Program-made: the position numbers and the translations under genes
Notes under the pieces: generated by a model
What the model saw: the letters and a program-made list of their open reading frames with translations, nothing else
Told to the model about the DNA's origin: nothing
Database searches by the model: none
DNA from: a bacterium
GTDB taxonomy: Bacteria; Patescibacteriota; Gracilibacteria; JAHISY01
DNA: 32,486 nucleotides
Direction of reading: 5' to 3'
NCBI GenBank assembly: GCA_021779375.1
Contig: JAJYAT010000009.1
Span: 1 to 32,486 of the forward strand
Shown: piece by piece, positions 30,756 to 32,486 of the stretch
Layout: the number at the start of each line of letters is the position of its first letter
Numbering within the stretch: the first letter of the stretch is position 1

Positions 30756-31445
30756 TTAGTCTTCCTCCTTTTTCTTGCGCGGAGCACGCTTCTTGGGTTT
30801 TTCCTCGGAAATCGTGAATGAATCGTCGTCGTCTTCGAAGCTAATCGCATTCGCAGCTTTTTTCGATTCAGAAATAATTTTTTCCTCAGCTTCGACCTCA
30901 GCCTGCAAGCGCGGAATCACATTGTCAATCGCGCCCCATTCCGACTCACCGGACGCCGGCACGAGCAGGACGACTTCGTCCCCCGGTTCAGCGCGGTAAA
31001 AAGTAATTGAAGCCAGCAAAACTTTGTAAGCGCGACCAGCCGCGATGACTTTGTACTGTCCGTCTTCTGAAGTTAGCGGTCCGACGACGCGTTTGCGCTC
31101 GACCGGTCCGATTTGTTTGTAGGTAAATCCGCCGTCCGGCGCGACTGTCAGCTTCATCACATCACCCGGGACGAGTTTGGATTTGGAAGCGTAATTCGCC
31201 GGAATCGGATATTCGCGTTTGTCCGGACCAATCATCGACTTGCCATCGAAAATACCTTCGATGATTTTTCCGCCTTCGTCATATGAAGTGTCGAGCTTGC
31301 TCGCCGCGCGCGCGAAATTGGAACGGATCTGCGCTCCGCCGCCCTCGCCGGTGAATTCCGAAAGCAGCTGCTTCGCACCGCGAAGACTCGCTTCGGCTGA
31401 ATCGATCATCTCTTTGATTAGGGCAATTTTGGAAAGGTTGCTCAT
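30756..31445 (-). CDS. Conserved protein of unknown function found in candidate phyla
   Basis: A 229-residue soluble protein. The N-terminus is a helix (KIALIKEMIDSAEASLRGAKQLLSEF). The middle carries the memorable segment EGIFDGKSMIGPDKREYPIP followed by ANYASKSKLVPGD and FTYKQIGPVERK. I recall close matches to it in several candidate phyla, always without a known function. A second beta-type domain (QYKVIAAGRAYKVLLASITFYRAEPGDEVVLLVP) follows. The tail is first acidic (EDDDDSF) and then strongly basic (KPKKRAPRKKKEED), which could bind nucleic acid. The beta domain next to a nucleic-acid-type tail suggests an RNA or transcription role, but this is inference. The start is ATG at 31445, 33 nt behind a TGCTAGAAT box. 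Confidence 0.8.
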   Translation of the reverse strand: MSNLSKIALIKEMIDSAEASLRGAKQLLSEFTGEGGGAQIRSNFARAASKLDTSYDEGGKIIEGIFDGKSMIGPDKREYPIPANYASKSKLVPGDVMKLTVAPDGGFTYKQIGPVERKRVVGPLTSEDGQYKVIAAGRAYKVLLASITFYRAEPGDEVVLLVPASGESEWGAIDNVIPRLQAEVEAEEKIISESKKAANAISFEDDDDSFTISEEKPKKRAPRKKKEED

Positions 31446-31478
31446 TTTTTTTGGTTTAATTTTGGAGTTGTTTTGCTA

Positions 31479-31487
31479 ATTCTAGCA
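31479..31487 (-). promoter_or_regulatory. Extended -10 element of the 31445 gene
   Basis: On the minus strand TGCTAGAAT lies 33 nt before the ATG. It sits within an inverted repeat TTTTGCTA-ATTC-TAGCAAAA (31471-31490), which could also end transcription of the gene behind it. Confidence 0.5.
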
Positions 31488-31503
31488 AAAAAAGGTGCAG
31501 AAA

Positions 31504-31884
31504 TCAATCGCGACTATTAGGCCAATAACCTCTAAAGAAGGCGTCATCACGGCTAGAGTTCCCTGGGTTCGAAGCCGATTTTGGTTGTGGCCATTTGTCT
31601 TGAATTTGAGCATGAAATCGCGCTTGTGCTTCCGCGTCTGAAGCCAACCGAATTTCGATATCAAAATCAAAATCCCTATACCGTCCAAACTTGTCTTCTG
31701 AATTTAACCAAGCAAAAAGTCCGTAAAAATCTCTCAACAAAGACCTTGTGGACTTCGCGATTAACTTGATATCTCTTGATTTTAGAGCATCCAATATTTC
31801 TTTAAAGTTACCTCTGGTTACTGCTTTAAAGTTTTCTAAAAACACTTCTCTCTTACTTTTTCTACATTCAAATGATGTCGGCAT
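31504..31884 (-). CDS. Small orphan protein, AT-rich
   Basis: A 126-residue soluble protein that I do not recognise. The N-terminal half is helical and basic (CRKSKREVFLENFKAV; FKEILDALKSRDIKLIAKSTRSLL). The C-terminal half is polar and probably loose (KWPQPKSASNPGNSSRDD). No membrane segment is seen. Arginine codons include many AGA. The start is ATG at 31884; TTG at 31890 is also in frame. It lies between the 31445 gene and another orphan on the same strand. Confidence 0.5.
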   Translation of the reverse strand: MPTSFECRKSKREVFLENFKAVTRGNFKEILDALKSRDIKLIAKSTRSLLRDFYGLFAWLNSEDKFGRYRDFDFDIEIRLASDAEAQARFHAQIQDKWPQPKSASNPGNSSRDDAFFRGYWPNSRD

Positions 31885-31968
31885 TTTCAAATTACTTAGA
31901 AGACGCCAATTTATTCAAATCGCGCCCAAAAAGCAAATTATTCTTGTTAAATCTGCGAGTGCGTAAAT

Positions 31969-32316
31969 TCAGTCGTCGCAACTGCCGCCCCAATAACGAT
32001 TGGCTGAAGCATCAATGCTCAAAACATTAACATCACTTGGCTGTCTGTTTTGGTTGTCTGGACTCGCCGCCGCTTCCAACCCTGCTCGCCCAACAGACCT
32101 GGCCTGAGCATGTAAAACAAGAAATTTTTTCTGTGCTTTTGCTGCTTCTGAGCTTAAAGCCGCTACTAAATTACCCCTCTCAGTAATAATTCCTTCAAGC
32201 AGATTTCGGCCATCCTGAATCCGCTGATCAAGACCGCCAGTTGTTTCAAGCGAACTGGGTTCATCCGGTCTAGCTTCGAAAAAGTGTAAAAAAATCGGGC
32301 ATCTTCGTCGATCCAT
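31969..32316 (-). CDS. Small orphan protein, weakly supported
   Basis: A 115-residue frame on the same strand as the two genes before it. The central part is helical (GLDQRIQDGRNLLEGIITERGNLVAALSSEAAKAQKKFLVLHAQA). The ends are polar, finishing NRYWGGSCDD. No domain is recognised. The start is ATG at 32316, with only a weak AAAAG before it. It is accepted because the frame has a protein-like helix, codon use like its neighbour and no better overlapping frame; a chance frame cannot be excluded. Confidence 0.45.
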   Translation of the reverse strand: MDRRRCPIFLHFFEARPDEPSSLETTGGLDQRIQDGRNLLEGIITERGNLVAALSSEAAKAQKKFLVLHAQARSVGRAGLEAAASPDNQNRQPSDVNVLSIDASANRYWGGSCDD

Positions 32317-32368
32317 CTTTTGTCGCCTTTAATTGACGAACCAGGATAATTGTCTGTTTTTTAAATCA

Positions 32369-32423
32369 CTCGGGGGCAAGCCCCCGAGATTTTCAAGTTA
32401 GATTAACTGAAGCTGTGCTTCAG
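32369..32423. repeat. Two adjacent REP-like hairpins, first identical to that at 84-103
   Basis: CTCGGGGGC (32369-32377) and GCCCCCGAG (32380-32388) form a perfect stem around AA, identical to the copy near position 84 and followed by the same GATTT. A second stem, CTGAAGC (32407-32413) / GCTTCAG (32417-32423), follows 18 nt later. No gene is seen in 32317-32486. Confidence 0.75.
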
Positions 32424-32486
32424 CACGATCGAGGGTTTTAAGTTGGTTCTGTACATATTTCTTTACCTCAGCTTCATTGTGATTAC

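Noticed and set aside
1-32486. tRNA genes and CRISPR arrays
   Set aside because: No cloverleaf with a GGTTCGAATCC-type T arm was found outside coding regions. The repeats present are palindromes or tandem words without unique spacers.

Overview
This 32.5 kb window has no rRNA, no tRNA and no CRISPR array. It carries about 28 believable protein genes, mostly housekeeping, on both strands. The gene set and style suggest a bacterium of the Candidate Phyla Radiation (Patescibacteria), possibly a Peregrinibacteria- or Gracilibacteria-like lineage. The evidence is a small type IV secretion-type pilin, a CBU_0592-type membrane protein, PRC-barrel and LysM/M23 proteins, orphan conserved proteins, many GTG/TTG starts, and promoters lying almost on the start codons. 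TGA is used as a stop (for example in aroA and its overlapping neighbour), so code 25 does not apply. The lineage call is an inference. Purine (guaA, purN) and shikimate (aroA, aroK) genes make it metabolically richer than the most reduced members of that group.

Layout. 1-221: REP-like hairpins. 222-4103: guaA (-), ftsE-like (+), nrnA-like DHH phosphoesterase (+). 4165-7622 (-): a membrane-anchored large protein, a small orphan, an FtsA-like actin-fold protein. 7623-8256: no gene, but a probable structured RNA on the minus strand ending at a UUCG-capped terminator. 8257-11808: purN, an orphan, recG (-), a T4SS-type pilin (-). 11845-13879: aroA, a small membrane protein and aroK, overlapping by ATGA. 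13952-15356 (-): a PRC-barrel gene overlapping murB. 15475-18464: a degenerate Fic-like gene, priA, an orphan (-). 18553-22248: ileS. 22284-26967: holin-4-type membrane protein, secG, an anchored peptide-binding protein, ruvX, a flippase. 26968-28175: an unusual two-gene cassette with a consensus promoter, a structured leader and strong ribosome binding sites. 28246-32316: a LysM/M23 endopeptidase (-), a HAD phosphatase (+), a conserved coiled-coil protein (-) and two orphans (-). 32369-32423: REP-like hairpins again.

The most striking object is ileS. A complete REP-associated (Y1, HUH) transposase domain sits in frame inside the editing (CP1) domain of isoleucyl-tRNA synthetase, and a perfect 30-bp palindrome sits inside that transposase domain. 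A second 30-bp palindrome of the same design sits in frame in recG. Both are read in the same phase and both encode ten residues of the form LT...GLT. This looks like a coding palindromic element comparable in principle to the Rickettsia palindromic elements. ileS is also a codon-usage mosaic, with an AT-rich, AGA-rich 3' end.

Housekeeping genes share a promoter style (TGC/CGC followed by TAAAAT or TAGAAT, 6-10 nt before the start codon, no Shine-Dalgarno), which points to leaderless transcripts. The 27 kb cassette is the opposite in every respect and is the second most interesting region.
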